This document shows, in pieces, positions 1 through 8,900 of a stretch of DNA of 64,000 bases. How positions within the stretch are numbered: the stretch's first letter is position 1; each line of letters opens with the position of its first letter. The DNA is from CAZBDU01 sp964490725. GTDB taxonomy: Bacteria; Spirochaetota; Spirochaetia; SZUA-6; DRHE01. Under the pieces are notes generated by a model, which saw nothing but the letters and a program-made list of their open reading frames with translations, was not told the DNA's origin and made no database searches. Location: the NCBI GenBank assembly GCA_964490725.1, contig CAZBDU010000011.1:1-64000 (forward strand), read 5' to 3'. The translations under genes and the position numbers were made by a program.

Positions 1-97
1 GATGTGGGCAGCGGCGTCCGCGGCCGCCCCGCGGGCGGGCCCACCGCCACCGGCCGGCGCGGCTCGTCCGCTCCCACCTGCCAAGACAGGCGATGTG

Positions 98-126
98 TTG
101 AAGAAATGCAGCGGGCGTGGTACATT
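98..126 (+). promoter_or_regulatory. sigma70-type promoter of the TetR-SDR operon
   Basis: A -35 box TTGAAG (98-103) is separated by 17 bases from a -10 box TACATT (121-126). The palindrome at 130-143 lies directly downstream, where transcription would begin, which fits repression by the TetR protein encoded next. Confidence 0.6.
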
Positions 127-129
127 CAA

Positions 130-143
130 ACCGACCGGTCGGT
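130..143. promoter_or_regulatory. TetR-type operator palindrome
   Basis: ACCGACCGGTCGGT is a perfect 14-bp inverted repeat just after the -10 box and 36 bases before the TetR start codon. Operators of similar form are known for TetR regulators of fatty-acid genes in Thermus. Autoregulation is inferred from position. Confidence 0.65.
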
Positions 144-178
144 CTGGACGGGTCGCGTTCAGGAGACATCAGAGAGCG

Positions 179-814
179 ATGAGCGAGCACGACGGCGCGG
201 GAGCGCCGCGGCCGGCGGAGCGGCGCAGCGGGCAGACGCACCAGCGGATTCTGGAAGCGGCCAGGGACTGCTTCGCCCGCTACGGCTACGAAGCCACGGG
301 GGTGGCGGAGATCTGCCAGGAAGCGGCCATCAGCAAGGGCGCCCTCTATCACCACTTCGCCAGCAAGCAGGAGATCTTCATCGAGCTGTACGAGCGCTGG
401 ATGCGCGAGCTGGAGGGGGAGCTGCGGGCAATCCTGGAGCGGGCCCCCTCGGTGCCGCAGGCGCTGGTGCGCATGGCCAAGATGGTGGGCAGGGTGCTGC
501 AGGCCGCCGAGGGCCAACTCCCGCTGTACCTGGAGTTTCTGACCCGGGCGCCCCGGGAGCCGGACATCTGGCGGGCCACCACCGCGCCCTACCAGCAGTT
601 CCGGCGCCTGTTCGCCGAGATCGTCAGGCGGGGGATTGCGGAAGGCTCTCTTTCCGGAGTGGACCCGGAACGGATGGCCCAGATCATCGTCTCCTACGGA
701 GCCGGGCTGGTGCTGCAGGGGGTCTTCGATCCGGCGGCGGCGGACTGGGACAAGGTGGGTCAGGAGGGTATGCTTTACCTGATGGGCCAGGCGGCCCGGG
801 AGGGGACGCTGTGA
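179..814 (+). CDS. TetR/AcrR family transcriptional regulator
   Basis: A 211-residue one-component repressor. Residues about 15-60 form the TetR DNA-binding domain (helix-turn-helix around SKGALYHHFASKQEIF), followed by a helical ligand-binding domain. The start was set at the ATG preceded by AGGAG at 161-165; the frame stays open upstream but without a ribosome site. Its stop overlaps the GTG start of the next gene, so the two are co-transcribed and probably translationally coupled. It likely represses itself and the SDR fusion through the palindrome at 130-143. The ligand is unknown; the operator form hints at an acyl-CoA or fatty acid. Confidence 0.88.
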   Translation: MSEHDGAGAPRPAERRSGQTHQRILEAARDCFARYGYEATGVAEICQEAAISKGALYHHFASKQEIFIELYERWMRELEGELRAILERAPSVPQALVRMAKMVGRVLQAAEGQLPLYLEFLTRAPREPDIWRATTAPYQQFRRLFAEIVRRGIAEGSLSGVDPERMAQIIVSYGAGLVLQGVFDPAAADWDKVGQEGMLYLMGQAAREGTL

Positions 815-2583
815 AGGTGATGGTAACCGGCGGGTGCGGCAACATCGGAGGCAACGCCGTGGCGGAGCTTCTGCGCCACGGGCACAGGGTGCGCTGCTTC
901 GACGTGGACTCTCCGGCCAACCGCCGGGTGGCCGCCCGTTTTCCGCGGGGCGTCCAGATGGTGTGGGGCGATCTGCGCAACCCGCCGGAGGTGCAGGAGG
1001 CGGTAAGCGGGCAGGAGGCGGTGGTGCACCTGGCCTTCGTGATCCCGCGGCTGTCCGCCACGGGAGTGAGCTGCGAGGACGAGCCGGACTGGGCGCGGGA
1101 GATCAACGTCGGGGGCACGCGCAACCTGCTGGAGGCCATGAAGAGGCAGAGCCCGCAGCCGCGGATCCTCTTCGCCTCCTCGCTGCACATCTACGGGATC
1201 ACCCGCGATCAGGAGCCCCCTCTGAAGGTGGGCCAGCCGCCCCGGCCCATCGAGCACTACTCCCGGCACAAGGTGGAGTGCGAGGCCCTGGTGCGCGAGG
1301 CGGGCCTGAGCTGGTGCATCTTCCGGCTGGCCGCGGCGCTGCCCTTCTCCCTGCGGCTGGACGGCGGCATGTTCGAGGTGCCGCTGGACAACCGCATGGA
1401 GTTCGTGCACCATCGCGACGTGGCGCTGGCGGTGGCCCGGGCGGTGGACGACCCCCGCGTGTGGGGCCGGGTGCTCCACATCGGCGGCGGACCCGCCTGC
1501 CAGTACACCTACGGCCAGATCGTGGAGACCGTGATGGAGGCGGTGGGCCTTTCGATGCTGCCGGCGGAGGCGTTCACGCGCCGGCCCTTCAGCACCGACT
1601 GGCTGGATACCGCCGAGAGCCAGGGGCTGCTGGGCTTCCAGCGCTTCACCCTGGAGGACTACGCCCGGGAGCTGGCCCGCCGCCTGGGGGCCCGTCGCCT
1701 GCTGGTCAAGGCGCTGCGGCCGCTGGCCAGGCGGCTGCTGCTGGCAAGGTCTCCATACTACCGGGCCGGGCGGCTGCGCTCGGCGGCCGACGGCCTGCGG
1801 GGCGGGGTTGCCCTGGTGACCTGTCCGGGCAACAGCTTCGGCGAGGCCATCGCCAGGAAGCTGGCCGGCGAGGGGCTGCAGGTGATCCTGGCGCAGCGGC
1901 CCGGGGAGAGCCTGGAGCCTCTCCTGTACCAGATCGCGCAGGAGGGCGGCCGGGTCCAGGCGCTGGCGGCTGAGCTGTCCTCGGAGCGGGAGCTGGAGGG
2001 TCTCTGCCGGCGGGTCCTGGACAGCTACGGCCGGGTGGACGTGCTGGTGAACCACGCGGACCTGGAGTGGGCGGGGCTGGAGGAGCGGCCGGGCGGGGAT
2101 CCGTGGCGCACCCTGGAGGGCAGCACCCTGGGCACGGTGCGGCTGACTCAGCTGCTGCTGGAGCACATGCGGGCGCGGGGCAGGGGGCGGATCGTGTTCG
2201 TGGAGCCGGCCCTGAAGCTGCTGCCGGCCCGGCCCACCGCGTACCTGCGGGCGGTGCGCTCCTTCTTCCGCACCTACACGGCTCAGCTGGCCCGCGAGCT
2301 GGCCGGGGCTCCGGTGGGCGTCAGCCTGGTGCGCTCCGGGGTCTCCACCGCGGAGCTGCTGAAGCTGGCGCCGCTGCGCTCGCTGCTGCGAGGGCGGAGC
2401 CGGCGCGTGGAGGTGCGGCCGGAGGAGCTGGCCCACCGGGTGTGGTGGCTGGTGGTCCGTCCCCGGCCGGTGGTCTACGTTCCTCAGCTGATGATGCTCT
2501 TCTCCTGGATGGAGCGCTACGCGGGCTGGGCGCTGGACCTCCTGCGCCGCCGGCTGTTCCTGGCGCGCCAGCCGGCCAGGTAG
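811..2583 (+). CDS. Two-domain SDR fusion: extended SDR epimerase plus degenerate classical SDR
   Basis: A 590-residue cytoplasmic protein. Residues 1-300 are an extended SDR with the NAD(P) motif TGGCGNIGG (6-14), the SS pair at 123-124 and the catalytic YxxxK at Y150/K154. Residues about 330-565 resemble a classical SDR (TCPGNSFG cofactor loop, NHA for NAG), but the active-site lysine position is V482 (Y478-LRA-V) and no serine stands at the expected place. The first half should be an active sugar or sterol-type epimerase/dehydrogenase and the second half a dead, perhaps structural, copy. GTG 811 overlaps the TetR stop; ATG 820 is an alternative start. The C-terminal 50 residues hold hydrophobic and arginine-rich stretches and may touch the membrane. 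Confidence 0.8.
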   Translation: MKVMVTGGCGNIGGNAVAELLRHGHRVRCFDVDSPANRRVAARFPRGVQMVWGDLRNPPEVQEAVSGQEAVVHLAFVIPRLSATGVSCEDEPDWAREINVGGTRNLLEAMKRQSPQPRILFASSLHIYGITRDQEPPLKVGQPPRPIEHYSRHKVECEALVREAGLSWCIFRLAAALPFSLRLDGGMFEVPLDNRMEFVHHRDVALAVARAVDDPRVWGRVLHIGGGPACQYTYGQIVETVMEAVGLSMLPAEAFTRRPFSTDWLDTAESQGLLGFQRFTLEDYARELARRLGARRLLVKALRPLARRLLLARSPYYRAGRLRSAADGLRGGVALVTCPGNSFGEAIARKLAGEGLQVILAQRPGESLEPLLYQIAQEGGRVQALAAELSSERELEGLCRRVLDSYGRVDVLVNHADLEWAGLEERPGGDPWRTLEGSTLGTVRLTQLLLEHMRARGRGRIVFVEPALKLLPARPTAYLRAVRSFFRTYTAQLARELAGAPVGVSLVRSGVSTAELLKLAPLRSLLRGRSRRVEVRPEELAHRVWWLVVRPRPVVYVPQLMMLFSWMERYAGWALDLLRRRLFLARQPAR

Positions 2584-2680
2584 GGGAGAGGTCGCCCGGG
2601 GCGCCCCAGGCGGGGCTCACCGGGGGACCGCGTACACAGGCGTTGCTGCTCGCAAGAGCATTTCACTTCCTCTAACGCGA

Positions 2681-2710
2681 AGAGCCCGGCCGTCGGCCGG
2701 GCTCTTTCTC
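2681..2710 (+). terminator. Rho-independent terminator
   Basis: A perfect 11-bp stem (AGAGCCCGGCC with GGCCGGGCTCT) closes a GTC loop and is followed by TTCTCT. It ends the TetR-SDR operon. Confidence 0.85.
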
Positions 2711-3420
2711 TCAAGCGCGGCCGGAGCTGCGTTGCCGGCGACAACGCCGCGCGCACCGGTTTGGTGGCGTCATGTGGAGCAGGCGCCGTGCGACCGGGTG
2801 TCTGCGTGCCGACATTCGTTCGCTCGGGATCCCAGGGATCTTGTTGCACAAAACCAAGGCGCTGAACGGGTGGCGGAGCTGCAGCGGTTCCCCGCCGTTT
2901 GGGCGGGCTTGGTTCATAGAACCCGGCGAAGGGAGAAATGGCCTAAGGGATTCCCTGATTTTCCGCTTCGAAATACCTTAATTGGAGCCAAACGCCCCGA
3001 CACGACATTGACATCACATTGCTCCCGGTCTCAGAATGCCGATCAAGAGATCCGCAACGTTTGTGCACGCCTTCAGAACGGGGAATCGCCGGAAGAGAAC
3101 GCAACGCAGGACAGACTGACTTTGGAGGAATGGATTGCCGGTTCACTGCCTCTGACTCTCAAGACACCGGAGGGATATCCACCTGCTTCTTTTTCCATTT
3201 TCCTCAACGGGGATGGCACGACTTGGTTCGGAGAGGATTTCTATGGGAAGAGCGGGAAGTACTTCCCCTACCAGAGGATCTCCGGCCCCGCAAGACCTTA
3301 GGAAGGGCACATGAAGAGCCGGCTCGCTGATCGATCGCCGCGCGTGAAATCGGAATCGTTCGACTGTCCCAGAACCTCCGGAGTCCACTTCTCCTCTTTA
3401 GCGCAACCCTGAGGCGCCCG
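2711..3420. other. Long intergenic region of lower GC, no supported gene
   Basis: About 700 bases between two terminators. By eye the GC of 2941-3300 is near 50%, well below the neighbours. A plus-strand reading frame runs to a stop at 3301 and another to 3330, but neither has a convincing ribosome site nor a recognised domain. A decayed foreign gene is possible. Confidence 0.5.
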
Positions 3421-3451
3421 CAAAAAAAGGCAGGGGCCGCAGCCCCTGCCT
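3421..3451 (-). terminator. Rho-independent terminator of the exported-protein gene
   Basis: Read on the minus strand, a 10-bp stem (AGGCAGGGGC at 3428-3437 pairing with 3442-3451) has a 4-base loop and is followed by a run of seven T. It lies 26 bases past the stop codon of the gene at 3477-5237. Confidence 0.9.
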
Positions 3452-3476
3452 CTCGTAGCCTCGATGACGGCCCGCA

Positions 3477-5237
3477 CTACATGGGAATCACACCCTGGAT
3501 CCGGAGATTCCGGAAGTCCCAGATGCCGCCGCTCACGGCGCCGGCTACGTCGATGTACAGCATCACGTTCCCGGGGACCCCGATGCGCACGCCCAGGTCG
3601 TGGGGCACGCTCACGGAGTAGGTGGCAGCAAACTGGTTGGTGACGTTGCCGCTCCCGGCGGTGGCGACGGTGGTGGTGGCCACGGTGCCCGTCCCGTCGG
3701 CGACCACCGTCTGGACCTGCGTGGTCGCAGCGGTGGTCTTGGTGAAGGTCCAGACCGCGGTCAGGCTGGGCTGGGCGCCCAGGGTGAAGCCGAACCAGGG
3801 GGCGATCTGGAACATGAACCCGGTCGGCAGCGAGCAGACGACCACGATGTCATTGTCCACGCTGGCGTTGGCAAGCGTCCCGTTCTGCTGGGTCATCTGG
3901 TTGGTGTAGGTGGTCGTGACGGTGGTGATGGTGTCCGCCGCGGAGGTGAACGCGCCATCCGCATCGCCGTCGACCCTGGTCACGGCGGTCTCGGTGTTGA
4001 CCTTGACGCCAAGCGGGGTACTCAGATAGCCCGCCGTCACGCCGGGGATCACGCCGAAGTGCACGTCGGCGGCGGGGTCGACGTAGAACGAGTGGCTGGC
4101 CGTGAGGTATCCGCTGAAGCCGAGGGTGCCGGCGAAGGCTCTGCTGTCGGTGACCTCGGAGCGCGTGGAAGGAGTGGCGGCGCCGGCGATCACGAAGGTG
4201 TAGTCCTGGGTGATGTTGGCTGTGGAGTAGGTGGCTCCCATCAGGTTGGCGTTGACGGCTGCCCCCAGGGTGAACTTGTTGTCCGGATGCGAGCCGAAGA
4301 TGGGCCCGAAGTCCTTGAAGAGGTTTACCTGGACCGGGATCTCGGAGCCCCTGATGATGGTGTCGTTCTGCACCGTGTTGGTGTACGGGGATGCGAGCGC
4401 CGTTGCAGGGTCCTGCGGCACGGTGAAGGTCTGGCTGTTCGTTATGGAGGCATCCAACCAGTGGTAGCCCACCAGGATGTTGGCGGTGGCCTCCAGGCCC
4501 TTCACGTAGACCGGGACGCCGAGCTGGATCATGTTGTCGATGCCCGGACCGCCGGCGCCATCGCTGAGGTCCGTCGCGGTGGTCGTCCTCGTGTAGTCCA
4601 CCGCCGTGGTGACCGGGGCGGTGTTCGCCGGGCTGGTGCGGTACTGGTAGGTGTCGACCACCGTCGTGTTGGCTGTGGAAATGGTGTTGTTGGTGAGCGT
4701 CACATGCAGGTAGGCGCCCAGGTTGAGCGCGCCGATGTCGATCAGGAACTGCGCCTCGTCGTCGATCTCATTGTACCAGGGCGCCGAGTAGTCGGTCTGT
4801 GTGACCTGGCTGTACCAGGGGTAGGTGGTGGTCGTCGTACCGGACACCACTGTTTCGGTGTTCAGGCCGATGTACTGGGTCTGAGAGCTGGTGGCGGCTG
4901 CCACGCCCAGCTTGTGAAAGCCTCCGAACACCGACCAGGGGGTGGAGCCTGCCTTGTACAGACCCAGCCACACGGGATTGCCCAAGCTGGAGCCGACGGT
5001 GCCGATAGCGATCCCCTTGTTCAGGTTTCCGATCCCTCCGAACAGGAAGTTGTTGGACAACGTGGAGAAATCGCTACCCACGTTGACCGCTTTGTCCATC
5101 TCGTTCCAGAAGACCCCGTAGCTGAAGTCGTACTGGAGCGAGGTCAGCCCCGTGCTGGTCGTTGACAGCCCCTGGCCCCACATCAAGGCGGGGAGCAGCA
5201 ACACGGCTGCCAGGACGAAAAGAAACTTCTTCCTCAT
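3477..5237 (-). CDS. Large exported protein, probable outer-membrane beta-barrel
   Basis: 586 residues with a classical signal peptide (MRKK, a hydrophobic stretch, cleavage near WGQ at about residue 22). The mature part is rich in Thr, Gly, Ser and aromatic residues with alternating polar/hydrophobic runs and ends in a short hydrophobic strand (IQGVIPM), as expected of an outer-membrane barrel or surface protein. No catalytic motif is visible. GGGAGG precedes the ATG by 6 bases. It is a single-gene unit with a clear promoter (5291-5319) and terminator, which suggests strong, independent expression. Function unknown; a spirochaete-type porin or surface protein is the best guess. Confidence 0.8.
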   Translation of the reverse strand: MRKKFLFVLAAVLLLPALMWGQGLSTTSTGLTSLQYDFSYGVFWNEMDKAVNVGSDFSTLSNNFLFGGIGNLNKGIAIGTVGSSLGNPVWLGLYKAGSTPWSVFGGFHKLGVAAATSSQTQYIGLNTETVVSGTTTTTYPWYSQVTQTDYSAPWYNEIDDEAQFLIDIGALNLGAYLHVTLTNNTISTANTTVVDTYQYRTSPANTAPVTTAVDYTRTTTATDLSDGAGGPGIDNMIQLGVPVYVKGLEATANILVGYHWLDASITNSQTFTVPQDPATALASPYTNTVQNDTIIRGSEIPVQVNLFKDFGPIFGSHPDNKFTLGAAVNANLMGATYSTANITQDYTFVIAGAATPSTRSEVTDSRAFAGTLGFSGYLTASHSFYVDPAADVHFGVIPGVTAGYLSTPLGVKVNTETAVTRVDGDADGAFTSAADTITTVTTTYTNQMTQQNGTLANASVDNDIVVVCSLPTGFMFQIAPWFGFTLGAQPSLTAVWTFTKTTAATTQVQTVVADGTGTVATTTVATAGSGNVTNQFAATYSVSVPHDLGVRIGVPGNVMLYIDVAGAVSGGIWDFRNLRIQGVIPM

Positions 5238-5290
5238 GTGAACCTCCCATGGTTTCTCGCCAGCTCCGCGGCCGGCGGTGTCAGAGACAC

Positions 5291-5319
5291 ATTGTAAACC
5301 TAGTCGGCCGGAAAGTAAA
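5291..5319 (-). promoter_or_regulatory. sigma70-type promoter of the exported-protein gene
   Basis: On the minus strand TTTACT and TACAAT are separated by exactly 17 bases, about 55 bases before the start codon at 5237. Confidence 0.65.
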
Positions 5320-5363
5320 TCACTATAAGGTCGGAATTTCCGCGGCGGAAGCCGGCCGTACCC

Positions 5364-5390
5364 GCAGGCCCGCCCGGGCGGGGTCCCTGC
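5364..5390 (-). terminator. GC-rich hairpin after the decarboxylase gene
   Basis: An interrupted inverted repeat (GCAGG...CCTGC arms around CCCGCCCGGGCGGG) begins five bases past the stop codon. There is no T run, so it may be only a partial terminator or an RNA-stabilising hairpin. Confidence 0.4.
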
Positions 5391-5394
5391 GCCG

Positions 5395-6645
5395 CTATAG
5401 GCGGGAGAGGTCCAGGGTGGCGAAGTAGTCCTCCACAGTCTCCGCCCTGCGGATCTGCTCCACCGAGCCGTCCGGCCGGAGCAGCAGCTCCGCCGAGCGC
5501 AGCTTCCCGTTGTAGTTGAACCCCATGGCGTGGCCGTGGGCCCCGGCTTCGTGGATCACCAGGATGTCGCCGATCTCGATGCGGGGAAGCGGCCGGTCGA
5601 TGGCGAACTTGTCGTTGTTCTCGCACAGCGAGCCGGTGACGTCGTAGACCTGCTCCCGCGGGCGGTCCTCCCTGCCCATCACGGTGATGTGGTGATAGGC
5701 GCCGTAGATGGCCGGCCGCATCAGGTTGGCCATGCAGGCGTCCAGGCCCACGTAGCGCTTGTAGGTGTCCTTCAGGTGCAGCACCCGGGTCACCAGGTAG
5801 CCGTAGGGGCCGGTCATCAGCCGGCCCATCTCCATGTACAGCCGCACCGGGTCCAGCCCGGCCGCCCGGATCGTGGCGTCGTAGGCCTCCCGCATCCCCT
5901 TTCCCACCAGCTCCAGGTCCACCGCCTGCTGCTCCGGGCGGTAGGGCACTCCGATGCCGCCGCCGACGTTCACGAACTCCAGGCGGATGCCCAGCTCGCG
6001 GTCCAGCTCGATGGCCAGCTCGTAGAGCATCCTGGCCGTGTCGATGAAGTACTGGGGGTTGAGCTCGTTGGAGGCCACCATGGTGTGCAGCCCGAAGCGC
6101 TTCACCCCCGCCTCGCGCACGGTTCTGTAGCCCTGGAACAGCTGCTCCCGGGTGAAGCCATACTTGGCCTCCTCGGGCTTGCCGATGATGGCGTTGCCGC
6201 CCCGCAGCGGCCCCGGGTTGTAGCGGAAGCAGACGAGCTCCGGCAGGCCGGCGTGCCGCTGCAGGTAGGGGATGTGGCTGATGTCGTCCAGGTTGATGAT
6301 GGCGCCCAGCTCCCTGGCCTTCTGATACTCCACGTAGGGGGTGTCGTTGGAGCTGAACATGATCATCTCCCCGGTGAGGCCCACCTTCTCCGCCAGGATG
6401 AGCTCCGGGAGGGAGCTGCAGTCCGCGCCGAAGCCTTCCTCCTTCATGATCCTGAGGATGTAGGGATTGGGGCAGGCCTTCACCGCGAAGAACTCGCGGA
6501 ATCCCGGCGCCCAGGCAAAGGCCTCCTTCAGGCGCGCCGCGTTCTCCCGGATGCCCCGTTCGTCGTAGATGTGAAAGGGGGTGGGGTGCTGGCCGATGAT
6601 TCTCTCGATCTGCTCCCGGGTGAACGGCACGGTCTTGGCTGCCAT
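5395..6645 (-). CDS. lysA: Diaminopimelate decarboxylase-like PLP enzyme
   Basis: 416 residues of the fold-III (alanine racemase-like barrel) decarboxylase family, which forms L-lysine from meso-diaminopimelate. Seen: the PLP lysine in FFAVKACPNP (K56), the phosphate-binding GGGIG loop (228-232), EMGR in place of EPGR (272-275), the catalytic cysteine in GSLCENNDK (C341) and the tyrosine of FNYNG (Y378). GAGGGAGGAA precedes the ATG. It stands alone, not in a lysine operon. The CENND and EMGR variants are unlike typical LysA (CESGD, EPGR), so a related amino-acid or polyamine decarboxylase is possible. Confidence 0.8.
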   Translation of the reverse strand: MAAKTVPFTREQIERIIGQHPTPFHIYDERGIRENAARLKEAFAWAPGFREFFAVKACPNPYILRIMKEEGFGADCSSLPELILAEKVGLTGEMIMFSSNDTPYVEYQKARELGAIINLDDISHIPYLQRHAGLPELVCFRYNPGPLRGGNAIIGKPEEAKYGFTREQLFQGYRTVREAGVKRFGLHTMVASNELNPQYFIDTARMLYELAIELDRELGIRLEFVNVGGGIGVPYRPEQQAVDLELVGKGMREAYDATIRAAGLDPVRLYMEMGRLMTGPYGYLVTRVLHLKDTYKRYVGLDACMANLMRPAIYGAYHHITVMGREDRPREQVYDVTGSLCENNDKFAIDRPLPRIEIGDILVIHEAGAHGHAMGFNYNGKLRSAELLLRPDGSVEQIRRAETVEDYFATLDLSRL

Positions 6646-6774
6646 CAGGCTTCCTCCCTCGGGCTCGCGCCGGCGGATCGACGCGGCGGGATGTGTGGGT
6701 GAGCATAGAAAGCAGCCGGATGAAAGTCAAGGCCGGGCCGCCGCGCGGCCGCCCTGGCGGGGAGCTTCGGCCTG

Positions 6775-6804
6775 TTGACAAGCACCGCTTTCACCTGATA
6801 GTGT
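6775..6804 (+). promoter_or_regulatory. Probable promoter of the epimerase-PAP2 operon
   Basis: A perfect TTGACA (6775-6780) is followed after 16 bases by GATAGT or after 18 by TAGTGT, some 65 bases before the ATG at 6866. Confidence 0.5.
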
Positions 6805-6865
6805 ACCCACCCAGGTAAGTGCTGGTTTTAAAAGAAAATAGAAGAAACGGGCGGAAGCGGGACTG

Positions 6866-7861
6866 ATGGTCGTCGGCTTTTCGGGTCTCACAGGGATGAT
6901 CGGCAAGAACATCGTGGAGCGCTGGCGCAGCGATGTCCGGCTGCGGCAGAGGTGCACCCTGGTGGGCTTCACCCGCCGGGCCTCCAACACCGCCTTCCTG
7001 GAGGAGCACGGAGTGGAGAGCCGACGGGTGGACTACTACGAGCCGGCGAGCTTCCGCGGCACCCTGGACGACGTGGACGCCTTCGTGCACCTGGCGGGGA
7101 TCACCAAGGCGGTCCACCGCCGGGAGTACCACCGGGTGAACGTCCTGGGCACCCGCGGGGTGCTGGAGGCCCTGAGGCGCTTCGGCGGGCGGATCAGGCA
7201 CGTCCTGCTGGGCTCTTCGGTGGCGGCTTCCGGCCCCGCCCAGGAGCCCGGCCTGTTCCGCACCGAGGATGACCCTCCCCGGCCGGTGTCGCTGTACGGG
7301 GCGAGCAAGCTGCAGGCCGAAGGCCTGCTCAGGGCGTCGGGGCTGCCCTGGACCGTTCTTCGCCTCAGCGCCGTGTACGGGCCCTACGACACCGACGGCC
7401 TGGCGCTGCTGCGCATGGCCGCCAGCGGGGTGGCCTTCACCGTAGGGCCGGGGGAGGACACCTTCAGCTACATCTTCGCCCAGGATCTGGCCCCCCTGAT
7501 GCTGCGGCTGCCGCTGGAAGAGCGGGTGCTGAACCGGGTGGTCAACATCTGCTACGACGAGCCGGTGGCCGCCGAGCTGTATTGCCGGGAGGCGCGCCGT
7601 CACCTGGGGCTTGCGCCGCAGCTGCGGGTGGTCCGGGTGCCCCGCCCCCTGGGCCACGCGGTGGGAGTGGCGCTGCAGCTGGGACAGCTTCTCACCGGCA
7701 GGGCCAGCATCGTCAGCCACGACAAGATCAGGGAGCTCATCGGGAAACACTGGAGGTTCTCCAACCGGCGGCTGAAGGAGAGCCTGGGGCTTCAAAGCCT
7801 GCGGGAAAACGGCGCCATGGCCGAGACCGTGCAGTGGTTCAGGAGGCGGGGACTGCTGTGA
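6866..7861 (+). CDS. NAD-dependent epimerase/dehydratase (extended SDR)
   Basis: 331 residues. The N-terminal Rossmann motif reads GLTGMIG (7-13), the catalytic triad is visible as SS (117-118) and YGASK (Y144, K148), and the C-terminal substrate domain is present. The enzyme should oxidise, reduce or epimerise a nucleotide-sugar or related lipid-linked substrate in the cytoplasm. Its stop overlaps the GTG of the PAP2-family gene, so the pair forms one unit, suggesting a role in making a polar lipid or sugar-lipid. No strong ribosome site is seen before the ATG. Confidence 0.82.
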   Translation: MVVGFSGLTGMIGKNIVERWRSDVRLRQRCTLVGFTRRASNTAFLEEHGVESRRVDYYEPASFRGTLDDVDAFVHLAGITKAVHRREYHRVNVLGTRGVLEALRRFGGRIRHVLLGSSVAASGPAQEPGLFRTEDDPPRPVSLYGASKLQAEGLLRASGLPWTVLRLSAVYGPYDTDGLALLRMAASGVAFTVGPGEDTFSYIFAQDLAPLMLRLPLEERVLNRVVNICYDEPVAAELYCREARRHLGLAPQLRVVRVPRPLGHAVGVALQLGQLLTGRASIVSHDKIRELIGKHWRFSNRRLKESLGLQSLRENGAMAETVQWFRRRGLL

Positions 7862-8841
7862 GGCGGCGTCGGGATGCAGGCGAGGGGATCCTCAACCCCG
7901 CCGACCTGCTGGCCCTGGGGCTCAACCTCCTGTTCGCGCTCTTCAGCTTCCTCAACCTGAGCAAGGTCCGCACCACCGTGCTGGGGCTCGGCGTCGATCG
8001 GGAGCTGCTCATGGGGCTGGTCTTCCTCCTTCTGGCCCCCGGGTTGCTCCTGGCCATCCGATTCGTGAATCCCACCCGCGGCAGGGTGGCTCACTTCCTG
8101 CGCCTCTGCTACCCACAGGCCCTGTACGCCCTCTGGTTCGCGGAGTGCATCTGGCTGAGCCAGCTGTTCTTCGACGGGCGCTCCCTGGACCGCTGGTTCG
8201 CCGACCTGGACCGGCTCATCTTCGGCTTCCAGCCGGCGGTGCGCTTCTCAGAGGTGGTGAGCAGCCCCCCGATCACGGAGCTGTTCTTCTTCGCCTACTT
8301 CTTCTTCTACGCCCTGTTCACCTCCGGAGTGTGGTTCCTCTACTGGCGCGGCCGGTACCGGGAGGCGCAGCGCTTCCTGTTCCTGATGACGGGAGCGTTC
8401 GCGGTGCTCGCCCTCTGGTACGTGTTCTTCCCGGTGAGGGGCCCCAAGTACTACTTCGAGGACCTGCACCGGGTCTGGTACGGCAATTTCCGCGGGTACC
8501 TGTTCACCTGGCTGATGAAGGACCTGTTCAGCAGCACCAACCTGGGCGGAGCGGCCTTCCCCTCCTCGCACGTGGCCCTGTCGCTGATCGCCCTGGGGCT
8601 GAACTGGAGGTACAACCGTGCCCTGGTGCCGGCCTATGCCGTGCTCACCGCCATGCTCATGGCTTCCACGGTCTACCTGTACGCACACTACTTCGTGGAC
8701 GTGCTGGCGGGGGCGGTGGTGGCCCTGCCGCTGTACCTGCTGGTGCGGCGCCTGTACCGGCCCGCCCTCCGGCTGGCCGCCCGGGCCGGGGTGGTGGCGG
8801 GCCGCCTGGGCGTGCCGCCCCTGGCCTCCGGGCTCGAGTGA
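7858..8841 (+). CDS. PAP2-superfamily membrane phosphatase/phosphotransferase
   Basis: 327 residues with six or more hydrophobic segments. The PAP2 active-site blocks are visible as FPSSH (234-238) and YAHYFVDVLAG (H277, D281), the layout of the inositol-phosphoceramide-synthase-like PAP2_3 branch. It should remove or transfer a phosphate-linked head group on a lipid in the cytoplasmic membrane. GTG 7858 is used as start because it overlaps the upstream stop in the GTGA form and gives a protein that begins just before the first membrane segment. Co-transcribed with the epimerase. Confidence 0.78.
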   Translation: MRRRRDAGEGILNPADLLALGLNLLFALFSFLNLSKVRTTVLGLGVDRELLMGLVFLLLAPGLLLAIRFVNPTRGRVAHFLRLCYPQALYALWFAECIWLSQLFFDGRSLDRWFADLDRLIFGFQPAVRFSEVVSSPPITELFFFAYFFFYALFTSGVWFLYWRGRYREAQRFLFLMTGAFAVLALWYVFFPVRGPKYYFEDLHRVWYGNFRGYLFTWLMKDLFSSTNLGGAAFPSSHVALSLIALGLNWRYNRALVPAYAVLTAMLMASTVYLYAHYFVDVLAGAVVALPLYLLVRRLYRPALRLAARAGVVAGRLGVPPLASGLE

Positions 8842-8900
8842 GCCCGGCCTCGTCCGGCCGTCCCCCGCCCGCCTCCCGACCTCGCGCGGCCCCGCCCGGC

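Noticed and set aside
1..97. Coding sequence at the left edge
   Set aside because: Open frames cross it, but there is no ribosome site or domain, and a good promoter with operator follows at 98-143.
3600..5165. A 521-codon open frame opposite the large exported protein
   Set aside because: It lacks a ribosome site and its product is low-complexity Gly/Val/Arg/His. The opposite strand has a signal peptide, ribosome site, promoter and terminator.
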